This document shows, one piece after another, positions 8,712-16,377 of a stretch of DNA of 41,737 nt. The notes beneath the pieces were generated by a model. That model did not search any database, was not told the origin of the DNA, and saw only the letters and a program-made list of their open reading frames with translations. This DNA comes from a virus, in IMG/VR virus record IMGVR_UViG_3300031578_000130, positions 1 through 41,737 of that record; one strand, given 5' to 3'. The stretch's first letter is position 1. Each line of letters opens with the position of its first letter. The translations under genes and the position numbers were made by a program.

Positions 8712-10236
8712 GCCTGTAATCCTTTCTGGTATCGACATCGACCCCAACATCAACGGCGGGTCCCGTTTCCGGATAGTATGTATTGGCTAAAGAATCACCC
8801 CAATCTGTAGACCGTCCAAGACGTTTTTTTATTTTCTCTTTTGCTTCGATCAATATTTCACCATTGGATTTTGTTACGAAAGATGGCGCCGTTAAATCTT
8901 CAATCAATTCATCAATCGGAGGAATGGCCAGGTTTATCCCGTTTTTCGGATCCAGCGCATCTCTTATAGCCCACCATAAATAAGCCCTCATATTAGCGAA
9001 CTTTCTTTCTCCTGTGAAATCAGTTAAGTCTTTTGCAGATTCTGAAAATTTAACGCTTACAGAACGAACCTTCTGCTCGATAAGTCTGGAATGCACTCCG
9101 GCTCCTTCGCCTATCGTATCAAGAAATGCTTGAGCGGATCCGGTTAATCGATTCTTTATCCGGCCGGCGTTTTCCATATGAATCGTTTCTCTCTTTTCGG
9201 GATTATGGAACTTCTCAGTTTTTTCTACAACGTTCCCATATCTGTGAGTATAAACAGAATAATCACGCCCCATGCCGGCAATGTCAACTCCGAGTCTCAA
9301 CGAATCTTTTAATTCCAGATATTTCTTTATCAGGTTTTCGAAAATGTCTTTCCATCTTTGAACGCCATCCTCTACCCATGATAGAGGAATGAGTTGATCC
9401 TCCCCTTCTAATGGGAATTCTCCAATGACCTTTACAAGAAAGAGATCGTTTGGCCGATACCATATTCCATCGAATTCGAAATCATGGTATTTTTTACTTA
9501 CTTCTGATTTGTCAATTTTAATACACCATTTTGCAACTTTTTCTTTTACCCATTCATAATCAACCTGGCCCGGGATAATAATTTTCTTCGCTTTCACATT
9601 CACGGCGTTCAAACAATTCAATATAAATTTTCCCTTGTAGAGAGGACTTCGAAAACTGTTATAAAATTCTCCGGATGCCCTGTTTGGGTTTCCTACAATA
9701 AGAAGTCTTGAAACTGTTCCGGTGAGTAATCCATCGATGGCATCAAATGTATTATCTTCAATACCGCTGGCTTCGGTAATAACTACCAACATATGAGGAG
9801 AATGATAACCGGTCCATGCTTCAACGGATCTATCTGCTGCCTTAAATCCTTCCAAATACCAATCGCTATCATAAAGGCCATCTTTTTCGTTCATGAATTT
9901 TATTTTATTTGTCAGTAAGGTACCACCCAGGGGAATCTTCGAATTTTTCCAGATCTTGCCGGTTTCAGCCATCATGATCCCCTCGACCTGCCGACCGGTG
10001 GGAGCTGTACAAATCACCTTACTTGGATAGTATGAATACAAAAAGCAAAGCCCAATAGCGGCCGCCACATAGTCTTTTCCTTTGGCGTGTCCGCTACGTG
10101 CGGTCGTTTTCCGGTTCTTATAAACAGACATTACAATGTCCTCTTGATCGGAATCCAGCTTGATCCCGAAAACGTCTCTACACATCTTGGGCCAGTCGTG
10201 GATATAATTTTCAATTTTAATATCAGCTTTTTTCAT
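8683..10236 (-). CDS. terL: terminase large subunit, 517 aa
   Basis: This is the DNA packaging motor with ATPase and nuclease domains. A Walker A-like loop is at residues 46-56 (ARSGHAKGKDY), Walker B near 150-156 (LVVITEA, Glu155 catalytic), and coupling motif near 179-190 (LIVGNPNRASGE). The nuclease domain begins near 313 (RLGVDIAGMGRDYS, Asp318 and Asp325), with further acidic residues near 373 and in STDWGDSLANTYY near the end. The P-loop has the SGHxxGKxx form seen in many phage terminases. It lies downstream of the small subunit, with one small gene between. Confidence 0.93.
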   Translation of the reverse strand: MKKADIKIENYIHDWPKMCRDVFGIKLDSDQEDIVMSVYKNRKTTARSGHAKGKDYVAAAIGLCFLYSYYPSKVICTAPTGRQVEGIMMAETGKIWKNSKIPLGGTLLTNKIKFMNEKDGLYDSDWYLEGFKAADRSVEAWTGYHSPHMLVVITEASGIEDNTFDAIDGLLTGTVSRLLIVGNPNRASGEFYNSFRSPLYKGKFILNCLNAVNVKAKKIIIPGQVDYEWVKEKVAKWCIKIDKSEVSKKYHDFEFDGIWYRPNDLFLVKVIGEFPLEGEDQLIPLSWVEDGVQRWKDIFENLIKKYLELKDSLRLGVDIAGMGRDYSVYTHRYGNVVEKTEKFHNPEKRETIHMENAGRIKNRLTGSAQAFLDTIGEGAGVHSRLIEQKVRSVSVKFSESAKDLTDFTGERKFANMRAYLWWAIRDALDPKNGINLAIPPIDELIEDLTAPSFVTKSNGEILIEAKEKIKKRLGRSTDWGDSLANTYYPETGPAVDVGVDVDTRKDYRHEGRSKVFN

Positions 10237-10259
10237 TCTTCATTTTAGATGTCAAATTA

Positions 10260-10538
10260 TCAATCACCCTTCAGCCAAGCGTCTAACTCTGGCTTGCTAT
10301 CAAAATAGAAATAGTCACCTATTGCTATTGCTTGCTCTTTAGCGGATAAATGTAGTTTCCTGTTTTTCTGATATGAAAAACCAATATCGTTTCCACTCGT
10401 TTTTATTCTATACCGCCCTGTCTCATACTCATAACCTATAAATTCAAAAGTAGTAAGCATTCGCTCAAATGTTTCACAGGATGTTGCGAAGTTCTTGGGT
10501 TGCCATTCAGCAGCGATTTCATGTGGGTTTGTTTTCAT
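10260..10538 (-). CDS. hypothetical protein between terminase subunits, 92 aa
   Basis: Starts MKTNPHEIAAEWQPKNFATS; no motif recognised. It is mixed alpha/beta with no membrane segment or signal peptide. It lies 13 bases after the small and 23 bases before the large terminase, so it is co-transcribed with packaging genes. Confidence 0.75.
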   Translation of the reverse strand: MKTNPHEIAAEWQPKNFATSCETFERMLTTFEFIGYEYETGRYRIKTSGNDIGFSYQKNRKLHLSAKEQAIAIGDYFYFDSKPELDAWLKGD

Positions 10539-10551
10539 CTAAAACCTTCCT

Positions 10552-11103
10552 TTAGCTTTTGAAATATTGTTTTGTGAACTGTGCAAACGTAACTCCCTGG
10601 AAGATGTTCACGTTCCCCGGTTCTTCAATCCCAAGCACCTTACAACGTCTCTCAATACATTGTAGAATCCCAAACAGAAAGCGCGGATCCCCCGCGAGTT
10701 CCCACTCCTGCAGGGTTCGTTCCTCAGACTTATTGTCTACACTTTTTGATCCGGTTTTGGTTTTTATTATAGTAGGTTTGTTGGATCGAGATCTCAAATA
10801 TTTTCTTTGCGTAGTTCCATAACTTCTTTCCCATCCGGCCCAAAACTCTCTTTCAACTCGATCGATTTTCTGTAATTCAATTATTTTGGATCTGGATATA
10901 TCAACATTTCTGGACTTCACCCATTCGTCTTGGATTTCTTTTAAGTCCCTGCATATTGTCGGTTGTGATAATGTTATCGAATGTGAGGTTTTTAATTCAT
11001 CTTTAATAGCATGCTGTGAATAACCACGAAGATATAAATCCGATTCAATTTTTTTAGCTCTCGCTCTTTGAGATGGTGATCTTGATTGTTTTAATTGTTT
11101 CAC
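10552..11103 (-). CDS. terminase small subunit-like protein, 183 aa
   Basis: The N-terminal part has a helix-turn-helix (residues about 20-60, SDLYLRGYSQHAIKDEL...SQPTICRDLKEI). The C-terminal motif GDPRFLFGILQCIERRCKVLG is typical of phage small terminase or HTH packaging proteins. Its role would be recognition of the packaging site and handing DNA to TerL. The start is a GTG at 11103 with only a weak ribosome site; the 60-base gap upstream has no clear promoter. Confidence 0.8.
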   Translation of the reverse strand: MKQLKQSRSPSQRARAKKIESDLYLRGYSQHAIKDELKTSHSITLSQPTICRDLKEIQDEWVKSRNVDISRSKIIELQKIDRVEREFWAGWERSYGTTQRKYLRSRSNKPTIIKTKTGSKSVDNKSEERTLQEWELAGDPRFLFGILQCIERRCKVLGIEEPGNVNIFQGVTFAQFTKQYFKS

Positions 11104-11165
11104 TATTTACTCATTATTCATTATTAGAATTCACTCTGTATTATCGATCACCATTCAAGTAGGTT

Positions 11166-11966
11166 TCATGTTAACGGGTTATTTTTCAATAAATTATTTG
11201 AACAATTATCAAAATGCCATGAATTTTCGCCGATGGCCATATCTGTAACATACCAACCGGTATGTTTAGATTTCAGAAAATCAACAGACCACCAACCATG
11301 AAATACATTTGATAAATAAACCCCCATTCTATTAATTATTTCTTTATCTTTTTTGTCTAATATCTGTACTTTTTTAATTAAATCAGAATTTATATTTTCA
11401 AATGCTTCATCGGGCCAATAAGGATGCTGACATAATATCTTACCATTTTTTATAAAAACTCTAATTTCTTTTGTTATCGGCATATCATTAAAATATATAA
11501 ACACTTTTTCTGTTTCAATAAATTCTCGAATAGCGAAAAAATTACAATCTGTAAATCTATCAATGTTTGCCAGCGCACTTGCTTCAAATAAATTTGCTAC
11601 ATGAGATATAATATTCTTTTTGTTTTCTAAAAAACAAGATTCTTTCCAATCCCATTTATTGCTTAACATTTCTGTTCTTAAAAAAACAGGTACTCCTAAA
11701 ATATCTATTGCTCGATCAAGCTCATCAAAGAATCGATTGTCTTCTTTTATAATTCCTTCATCAATTATATGACATAAATCTACATCAGCATTTATCATAA
11801 TCGTTTTAGGAACCGGGAACCCCACATTTTGAAGGCGTGGCAGCCAAAATGTAATACTATTCATTCGCATACAAGTTGGACAAATATCATCATTTACAAT
11901 CATAATATTTGAATGAAATGGATTGTTGCATCTTAAACAGTTTTTTGTAGTTATTAAAGATTTCAT
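11166..11966 (-). CDS. putative ATP-grasp (R2K-like) protein with N-terminal zinc ribbon, 266 aa
   Basis: Two CxxC pairs near the N-terminus (CLRC at about 10-13 and CPTC at about 29-32) suggest a zinc ribbon. The rest matches the phage-borne R2K ATP-grasp pattern: PVFLRTEMLSNKWDWKE, FFAIREFIETEKVFIYFNDM, PITKEIRVFIKNGKILCQ-HPYW, and WWSVDF...WYVTDMAIGENSW, with Arg, Lys, Glu and Asp at expected ligand positions. Such proteins are thought to make amide bonds or modify peptides or RNA, but phage substrates are largely unknown. The gene is more AT-rich than its neighbours and reads like an acquired accessory gene. The stretch 11967-12009 holds no gene. Confidence 0.68.
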   Translation of the reverse strand: MKSLITTKNCLRCNNPFHSNIMIVNDDICPTCMRMNSITFWLPRLQNVGFPVPKTIMINADVDLCHIIDEGIIKEDNRFFDELDRAIDILGVPVFLRTEMLSNKWDWKESCFLENKKNIISHVANLFEASALANIDRFTDCNFFAIREFIETEKVFIYFNDMPITKEIRVFIKNGKILCQHPYWPDEAFENINSDLIKKVQILDKKDKEIINRMGVYLSNVFHGWWSVDFLKSKHTGWYVTDMAIGENSWHFDNCSNNLLKNNPLT

Positions 11967-12009
11967 TTTATATACTCTTCCGTCAATATACAGTCAAGTT
12001 ATTATTAAT

Positions 12010-12201
12010 TCAACTATTTTTATTATTTATTACCAGAAATTTAAAATCAATCGGATGGGATGCTGATAGTTCGGCTTGTAAAATCATCCGGGCAGGACAC
12101 TTTTTACATTGGAAATAATACACAAATCCATTTGATCTTACGGACCGCCACTTGTGAAACCAACAATCCCCTCTTTGTCTTTTACTTTTAAATTTTTTCA
12201 T
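12010..12201 (-). CDS. small Cys-rich protein, 63 aa
   Basis: Starts MKKFKSKRQRGDCWFHKWRS and contains CKKC (residues about 32-35), with another Cys and His upstream, so it may bind zinc. The CWFHKWR...Y.C.KCPAR pattern recurs in small phage proteins of unknown role. Its start overlaps the end of the basic 44-residue ORF upstream by 14 bases. Confidence 0.65.
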   Translation of the reverse strand: MKKFKSKRQRGDCWFHKWRSVRSNGFVYYFQCKKCPARMILQAELSASHPIDFKFLVINNKNS

Positions 12202-12322
12202 TATACTTTCTCCAATTATTTCTTTTGACTTTTTGATTTCTTCGGGCTTTTTCCCGCCTTCTGCTTTTCCAATCTCTGTGTTTTTTTCTTTTTATATCAT
12301 CAGCTCTGTTCCTGTACTTCAT
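12188..12322 (-). CDS. very basic 44-residue peptide
   Basis: ATG at 12322 follows an AGGA site. About half the residues are Lys or Arg (for example KRKKHRDWKSRRREKARRN). It is too short for usual gene calls, but it fills the gap between two genes in frame with a good start. It could bind nucleic acid. No family recognised. Confidence 0.5.
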   Translation of the reverse strand: MKYRNRADDIKRKKHRDWKSRRREKARRNQKVKRNNWRKYNEKI

Positions 12323-12342
12323 CGATCCTTTTCTCCTTTCGA

Positions 12343-13026
12343 TTATAATTCTTCGCAATGATAACGAACCGAATCACTCCGAGCGGATGGTGGCCAGTAA
12401 TATGGTGCTATTATCATTTGATCGTTTAAATAAAATGTATCAACTTTAGTCGGATAAGCTCTTACCGATATATAATACAATCCAGTATCCAAAAGGGTAG
12501 TTTCAAAATAATCTTCCTGCCCTATATCCAGATGATAATGGTGGATATCATGATCTAAAAATATTTCAATCCCGCATCGATCCTCTTTATAGTAAACCGG
12601 ATCCCACATTACTTTTATTTTGCTTTTTCCATAGACCTCGTATTCCCAGGGGACTATTTTAAATATCAGAGAATCAACATAGAATGGGAGTGGAACTGCA
12701 TAAGGAGAATCCACCGGGACCGGGATATGCTTCGTATTGAATATTGTATCTAACCTGCTCAAATCATCCAATCGATTCAGAACTTCATTGATGAGTTGAT
12801 CCTGCCGATCTTCAATGTCATCCATTCTATTAAAGCAACTATCCTGCATATACTGAGAAGAGGCCGCGATACCAAATAATATATTTTGTCTTGTCAATAT
12901 ATTATCTTGAATGATTCTCAGTGAATCAATGCTCTCTTTTGTCCCTGGCGTTTCATTTTGTTTATTACAATTCACAACAAATAATATCAGTGATAAAAAT
13001 AATACCTTCGTTAGTTGCGTTTTCAT
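12343..13026 (-). CDS. putative lipoprotein with coiled coil and beta-sandwich-like C-terminus, 227 aa
   Basis: The signal sequence ends in VVNC (Cys20) followed by NKQNE, a plausible if imperfect lipobox. Residues about 30-95 are helical, possibly coiled coil (MDDIEDRQDQLINEVLNRLDDL). The C-terminal part is beta-rich (PWEYEVYGKSKIKVMWDP...GLYYISVRAYP), resembling a fibronectin-type fold. It starts after GGGAGG and overlaps the preceding putative lipoprotein gene by 62 bases. Early phage lipoproteins often block receptors against superinfection; that is an inference here. Confidence 0.75.
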   Translation of the reverse strand: MKTQLTKVLFLSLILFVVNCNKQNETPGTKESIDSLRIIQDNILTRQNILFGIAASSQYMQDSCFNRMDDIEDRQDQLINEVLNRLDDLSRLDTIFNTKHIPVPVDSPYAVPLPFYVDSLIFKIVPWEYEVYGKSKIKVMWDPVYYKEDRCGIEIFLDHDIHHYHLDIGQEDYFETTLLDTGLYYISVRAYPTKVDTFYLNDQMIIAPYYWPPSARSDSVRYHCEEL

Positions 13027-13306
13027 TTTGAACCTCCCATTGATCGTTATTTTCAGGAAATAAATCTTTTATTTGATAGACGATCGTATCTTTGTGTGGA
13101 TAAAATATAAAAGTGCTATCAGTAATTGCAAATATTCTTCCCCCAGACTGGCCCGAAAGAAGCCACTTAAATTCTTCTATCATATTTATGTTGTTATTTT
13201 CTGATGGATCTACATCCTTTTTTGTTTCTGAATTATTATTAGAAGCGCCACAAAATATACAGAAGCACCCAAAAAGGATAAGTAAAAAAACGATTACTTG
13301 TTTCAT
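12965..13306 (-). CDS. putative small lipoprotein, 113 aa
   Basis: I chose the ATG at 13306, after GGAGG, over a TTG at 13318. The N-terminus MKQVIVFLLILFGCFCIFCG has three Cys at the end of a hydrophobic core, so lipidation at one of them is likely, though no site is a textbook lipobox. The mature part is Asn/Ser/Asp-rich, then beta-rich (GRIFAITDSTFIFYPHKDTIVY). It is paired with the longer lipoprotein that follows. Confidence 0.65.
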   Translation of the reverse strand: MKQVIVFLLILFGCFCIFCGASNNNSETKKDVDPSENNNINMIEEFKWLLSGQSGGRIFAITDSTFIFYPHKDTIVYQIKDLFPENNDQWEVQNENATNEGIIFITDIICCEL

Positions 13307-13318
13307 ATGCGCCTCCAA

Positions 13319-13708
13319 TTATTTATTATTGTTTCGCAACTTTGCAAATGTGATTTCCAATCTCGCCACATTGACGAGTTGGCCGATAGACTTATTTATT
13401 GATTCTGCCTGTTTGATATACCCTTTGTCTGATTGTACTTTTTTAATATTATCGAGAATAACAGCTTTCAGATTCAACATTTCGCTCCCCTTTGGAACGA
13501 TCTGCAACGAAGTTATTTCGATCTCGTCCTCGACCGGTAAAAATTGCTTTAAAACCGATTCCGCTTTTTCAAGCGGAAAACGAAACCATTTTTTGTCTGT
13601 TACAATTGTCAGTTGTCCATTCAAATCATAACTCAATATTTTGTAAATTCGCGTGTCATGCATAAATGAATGACCAACCATGCTGTCCAGTTTTTCATTT
13701 ACTTTCAT
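13319..13708 (-). CDS. hypothetical protein, 129 aa
   Basis: Starts MKVNEKLDSMVGHSFMHDTRIYKILSYD; the N-terminal half is beta-rich (TIVTDKKWFRFPLEKAESVL), the C-terminal half helical and basic. It appears to be a soluble cytoplasmic protein of no recognised family. Its start overlaps the 3' end of the HNH homing nuclease gene upstream by 14 bases. Confidence 0.7.
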   Translation of the reverse strand: MKVNEKLDSMVGHSFMHDTRIYKILSYDLNGQLTIVTDKKWFRFPLEKAESVLKQFLPVEDEIEITSLQIVPKGSEMLNLKAVILDNIKKVQSDKGYIKQAESINKSIGQLVNVARLEITFAKLRNNNK

Positions 13709-14429
13709 TGATGGCTCTCCTTAGTTTTAGTTGTATTCGTTTAAGCTCGAGTAGCTCCGGATATTTTATTAATTCTTTTCTCAATTCTTTATCGGTTCTA
13801 CTGATACATGAAGAAATGTATTGATCATTATCATATACTTTTCCACTAGCCCATGTTTTTTTATTTGTTATTCTTGCCTTTTCATAATTCCTATTTCTAT
13901 TCATATTTTCTTTTTTTGTTATACATCCAAGATTCTCAATTCTGCAATCTGTCGATACCCCGTTTATAAAATAAATTACCGAACTGGCCGGTATAGTTCT
14001 GTTGTTTTTTAGCCAGATATATTGATGATAAAGCATCCATTTATTATTTGATATTCGTATCCATTTATAGGTGCCATGAGGGCCTTTTCGAATAACTACA
14101 CATCCATCATATTTCAAACTTGCCGGTACGTGACCTTTTTTATATTCTGTACTCCTAGAGAAATGTACTCCCTTCATTCCTTTAGTCCAGGGCGTATGGC
14201 CTTTTTTGAACTGGTTTAGCCTTATGAGTTTCTTTCTTGCTTCCGGAGTTCGCTTTAATTTCATTTTATACATACAATTACTAACCTGGTGCTTACTTTT
14301 TCCGATCGAATCTCCGATCTGCAAACAAGACATTTTATTCAAATTCTCTTTGAGAAATTCAATCTCTAAATCAGTCCATTTATTCGGTTTTTTATTTGCC
14401 ATTATGTTTTTTGGGTTCTCCTGATCCAA
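13695..14429 (-). CDS. HNH-type homing endonuclease with N-terminal DNA-binding domain, 244 aa
   Basis: The N-terminus (NKWTDLEIEFLKENLNKMS...QIGDSIGKSKHQVSNCMYKM) is a SANT/Myb-like or HTH domain that gives target binding. The middle part (YKWIRISNNKWMLYHQYIWL...IPASSVIYFINGVSTDCRIENL) is an HNH domain of the homing type, with YHQYIW and the ENL motif. A C-terminal basic helix follows. It overlaps the conserved phage gene 14392-14850 by 38 bases. Such genes spread into phage genomes by double-strand-break repair. Confidence 0.8.
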   Translation of the reverse strand: MDQENPKNIMANKKPNKWTDLEIEFLKENLNKMSCLQIGDSIGKSKHQVSNCMYKMKLKRTPEARKKLIRLNQFKKGHTPWTKGMKGVHFSRSTEYKKGHVPASLKYDGCVVIRKGPHGTYKWIRISNNKWMLYHQYIWLKNNRTIPASSVIYFINGVSTDCRIENLGCITKKENMNRNRNYEKARITNKKTWASGKVYDNDQYISSCISRTDKELRKELIKYPELLELKRIQLKLRRAINESK

Positions 14430-14850
14430 GAAGTTTTGAAAAATTCCCCTGCTCTATAAAATGATCATAAATAGTTTGATCGTGTTTTATTAATATGTAT
14501 GGCATAAAAACTTGTTCGAATTTTACCATCCCAATATCAATCATAGCAAGTTGTGATTGAATCCATTTATAAACCTGACGCCATGCAACTCTCCGCGCCT
14601 GGTCTTCGGTCCGGATGTATTTTGTTTTTTTGTTTTTTGCAAGATTCCAGAGTGGAATATGATTTGCCGGGAGTTTAAATGGAACAAGTTGATCATTCAC
14701 AATAACACGAAAGCTGACTGCTGATATATTTCCAGAGTCATTATAATTTGTGAGAACATCCCGAACTTTGTAATCTCTCAAAAGAATCATTATTTCCTGA
14801 ATCGTTTCTTCTGGTTCTTTTTGAGTGCTTTCCATGTATAATGTTTTCAT
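14392..14850 (-). CDS. conserved-looking phage protein, 152 aa
   Basis: Key blocks are ISAVSFRVIVNDQLVPFKLP, EDQARRVAWRQVYKWIQSQLAM and FEQVFMPYILI; this combination recurs in phages near replication genes and is of unknown function. No signal peptide or membrane segment. Its ATG at 14850 overlaps the TGA of a 17-codon frame as ATGA, pointing to coupling. Confidence 0.75.
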   Translation of the reverse strand: MKTLYMESTQKEPEETIQEIMILLRDYKVRDVLTNYNDSGNISAVSFRVIVNDQLVPFKLPANHIPLWNLAKNKKTKYIRTEDQARRVAWRQVYKWIQSQLAMIDIGMVKFEQVFMPYILIKHDQTIYDHFIEQGNFSKLLGSGEPKKHNGK

Positions 14851-14900
14851 TTTTCAAAATCCTCCTCCGAGTAAGTATATTCTCTCGGCTGCCATCGCAT
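14847..14900 (-). other. 17-codon open frame, possible gene remnant
   Basis: The frame encodes MRWQPREYTYSEEDFEK, and reading further upstream to a TAG adds KRAIYLKRVKA. The whole resembles the C-terminal end seen in the nuclease-like protein family of 15504-15911 (WRK...K..WTPR). It sits directly after the HNH gene and could be the 3' end of a gene displaced by the HNH insertion, or a short leader coupled to the next gene through ATGA. Confidence 0.4.
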
Positions 14901-14914
14901 TGCTTTAACGCGTT

Positions 14915-15529
14915 TTAAATAAATTGCCCTCTTCTAATTATATTTCTAACATTAGACCATGAAATATTATACTTTTTACCAAGTTTCTTATAACCGTTCC
15001 TGTTTTCAATATATTCAGCTCTAATTTTATCTGCACTTTCTTTTGTTATTTTACATATACGGCTGTTCCTTATATTTTCTTTTGGAGTTACAAATCTACA
15101 ATTATTGGGTTCATAATTACCATCGTTATCAATCCTGTCTATTTGCAGATCTTTCCCCCATCTTTTTATCGCCCAATCATAAAAAGCCTTATAATCAGTT
15201 CTCCAGACTGAGCATATAGTAATCCCACGACCGCCATAGTGTCTATATTGCTTGTGTTTAATATCACAACATCTTTGGATCATGTTATACCAAGTATGAT
15301 AAAGTGGATGATTGCTTTTCCCGTGCGTTGTTTGTCTCTTTGCTAAAGATTCAGATAGATAACATCCACAACTTTTGGTATGCCCGGTACGAATATTATC
15401 ACCACGAATAACTTTATAATTACCACAATCGCAGAGACATAACTACATGGAGTTATTTCTCGAGTTGTTTAATTCTCGCGATACGATCTTTAGTTTACCA
15501 TATCTATTCCCGATTATGCTTTTCACCAT
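14915..15529 (-). pseudogene. HNH homing endonuclease interrupted by an amber codon
   Basis: The full frame starts at ATG 15529, inside the end of the upstream gene, and runs to 14915 but has TAG at 15445-15443 (codon 29). The residues around it (RYGKLKIVSRE...NNSM*LCLCDCGNYK) match a common homing nuclease N-terminus in which the stop position is Trp, so a TGG-to-TAG change is likely. After it come a Cys cluster (CDCG...SCGC), then YRHYGGRGITIC and DRIDNDGNYEPNNCRF, the HNH core. A 122-residue product from ATG 15283 would keep the HNH core but lose the Cys cluster. Confidence 0.8.
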
Positions 15530-15911
15530 TTTCATATCCCACAATTTTATCATTTTCAACTGCATATAACATTGTTCTTGGAGTCCAATATTTCATTTTG
15601 CCTTTTCTGTTTTTTAAAATTTTTCTCCATCCGATCAGCATCAAGGTTGCACCATTTGAAATCCAGTCCTCCGATTCGATGGTTTGCAATATTTTTTTAT
15701 CATGTTCTGAAAAACTGGATCCACATGATTGTACCCCAACGATACCGGATCCGGTCATTGCGATAATATCAATGATCCCGAACAGATCTTTTCTTTTACC
15801 GCCCCCGGGATGCCCGGGTATGTTGAGCCATCTTTCGACAATATCCGCTTTCCATCCTCGCGCACGGATGAGCTTCAATGTCCGCTGCGTATTACTGATT
15901 CCTTTTGACAT
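15504..15911 (-). CDS. PD-(D/E)XK-like nuclease, 135 aa
   Basis: The order RARGWKADIVERW, then RKDLFGIIDIIAM (Asp in DLFG and DII), then GIVGVQSCG and a helix recalls small VRR-NUC or Holliday-resolvase-like phage proteins. The usual ExK is replaced by VQSC, so activity is uncertain. The C-terminus has WTPRTMLY. It starts after GAGGAGA, just downstream of the attC-like hairpin at 15929-15981. Confidence 0.65.
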   Translation of the reverse strand: MSKGISNTQRTLKLIRARGWKADIVERWLNIPGHPGGGKRKDLFGIIDIIAMTGSGIVGVQSCGSSFSEHDKKILQTIESEDWISNGATLMLIGWRKILKNRKGKMKYWTPRTMLYAVENDKIVGYENGEKHNRE

Positions 15912-15928
15912 TTTATCTCCTCTGTTTT

Positions 15929-15981
15929 ATAACCACTGCATGGTACGGACGAACTTCACACCGCACATGCAGATGTTATGC
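15929..15981. other. attC-like imperfect hairpin, site 1
   Basis: Plus strand ATAAC (929-933) pairs with GTTAT (975-979); CA faces AT unpaired; CTGCATG (936-942) pairs with CATGCAG (966-972); G943 is extrahelical; TACGG (944-948) faces CCGCA (961-965), pairing best on the minus strand; the loop has 12 bases. (All numbers are offsets from 15000.) This is the order R box, central spacer, L box, extrahelical base, terminal loop found in integron attC sites. The stop codon of the 93-residue gene lies inside the R box. It could instead be an intercistronic RNA hairpin. Confidence 0.45.
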
Positions 15982-16257
15982 GCTTTCGTGATTAACGCAA
16001 CCATAATTCTCGCCTGTTATTAATTCTGCCCTATATTCACTACCATCAACAACGCATGCTCCTGATATTTCTGGTCGCTGGTAAAATAACAATTTAGGGC
16101 TTTTGCATCGTCTTACTTTATGACCAAATAAATTCGCAGCCTCTTCTTCCGTTTCGCATTGATCATAATCATCGCCTGGCTTGTAGGGGAAAATAATTGT
16201 ATCGTATTCATCATGGTCATCTATCAACCAACATTTACAAGTTTTACAAGTTTTCAT
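15976..16257 (-). CDS. Cys-rich protein flanked by attC-like hairpins, 93 aa
   Basis: Starts MKTCKTCKCWLIDDHDEY after AAGGAGATAAAG; further Cys occur in DQCETEE, VRRCKSPKL, GACVVDGSEY and YGCVNHE, suggesting a zinc-binding fold. The block FYQRPEISGACVVDGSEY is distinctive and I believe recurs in phage proteins of unknown function. The gene lies between two attC-like elements with a 10-base inverted repeat (GTTATGCGCT at 15975, its complement at 16281), giving a cassette-like unit of about 377 bp. Confidence 0.75.
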   Translation of the reverse strand: MKTCKTCKCWLIDDHDEYDTIIFPYKPGDDYDQCETEEEAANLFGHKVRRCKSPKLLFYQRPEISGACVVDGSEYRAELITGENYGCVNHESA

Positions 16258-16283
16258 CTTTATCTCCTTAAAGTTAAATCAGC

Positions 16284-16358
16284 GCATAACCAAGTATTCA
16301 ACACGGACAACCCCACACACGGCTCCCGGCCATTTGCCGGTTAATACAACCGTTGTGT
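16284..16358. other. attC-like imperfect hairpin, site 2
   Basis: Plus strand GCATAAC (284-290) faces GTTGTGT (352-358); CAA faces AACC unpaired; GTATT (294-298) pairs with AATAC (343-347). Then AAC, CGG and CAA pair with GTT, CCG and TTG, separated by single unpaired bases C299, A303 and A307, all on the same arm. (Numbers are offsets from 16000.) Bulges on one arm with an unpaired spacer next to AAC/GTT are the hallmarks of integron attC sites. The inner end holds a small Gly/Cys-codon-free GC hairpin (CCGGC, GCCGG). Confidence 0.5.
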
Positions 16359-16377
16359 CGGACGGCAACTTTCATTT

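Noticed and set aside
11969-11997. TTGACT-17-TATATA on the minus strand before the ATP-grasp gene
   Set aside because: The expected start would fall inside the gene, beyond its ATG at 11966, so it is probably chance AT-richness.
15443-15445. Reassigned TAG (sense) code
   Set aside because: TAG ends other genes (15504-15911, 35563-35943) with the expected lengths, and only this one in-frame TAG was found; the position is Trp in homologues, a likely point mutation.
16327-16340. Intrinsic terminator (CCGGC/GCCGG hairpin)
   Set aside because: No U-run follows on either strand; it is better explained as the tip of the attC-like hairpin.
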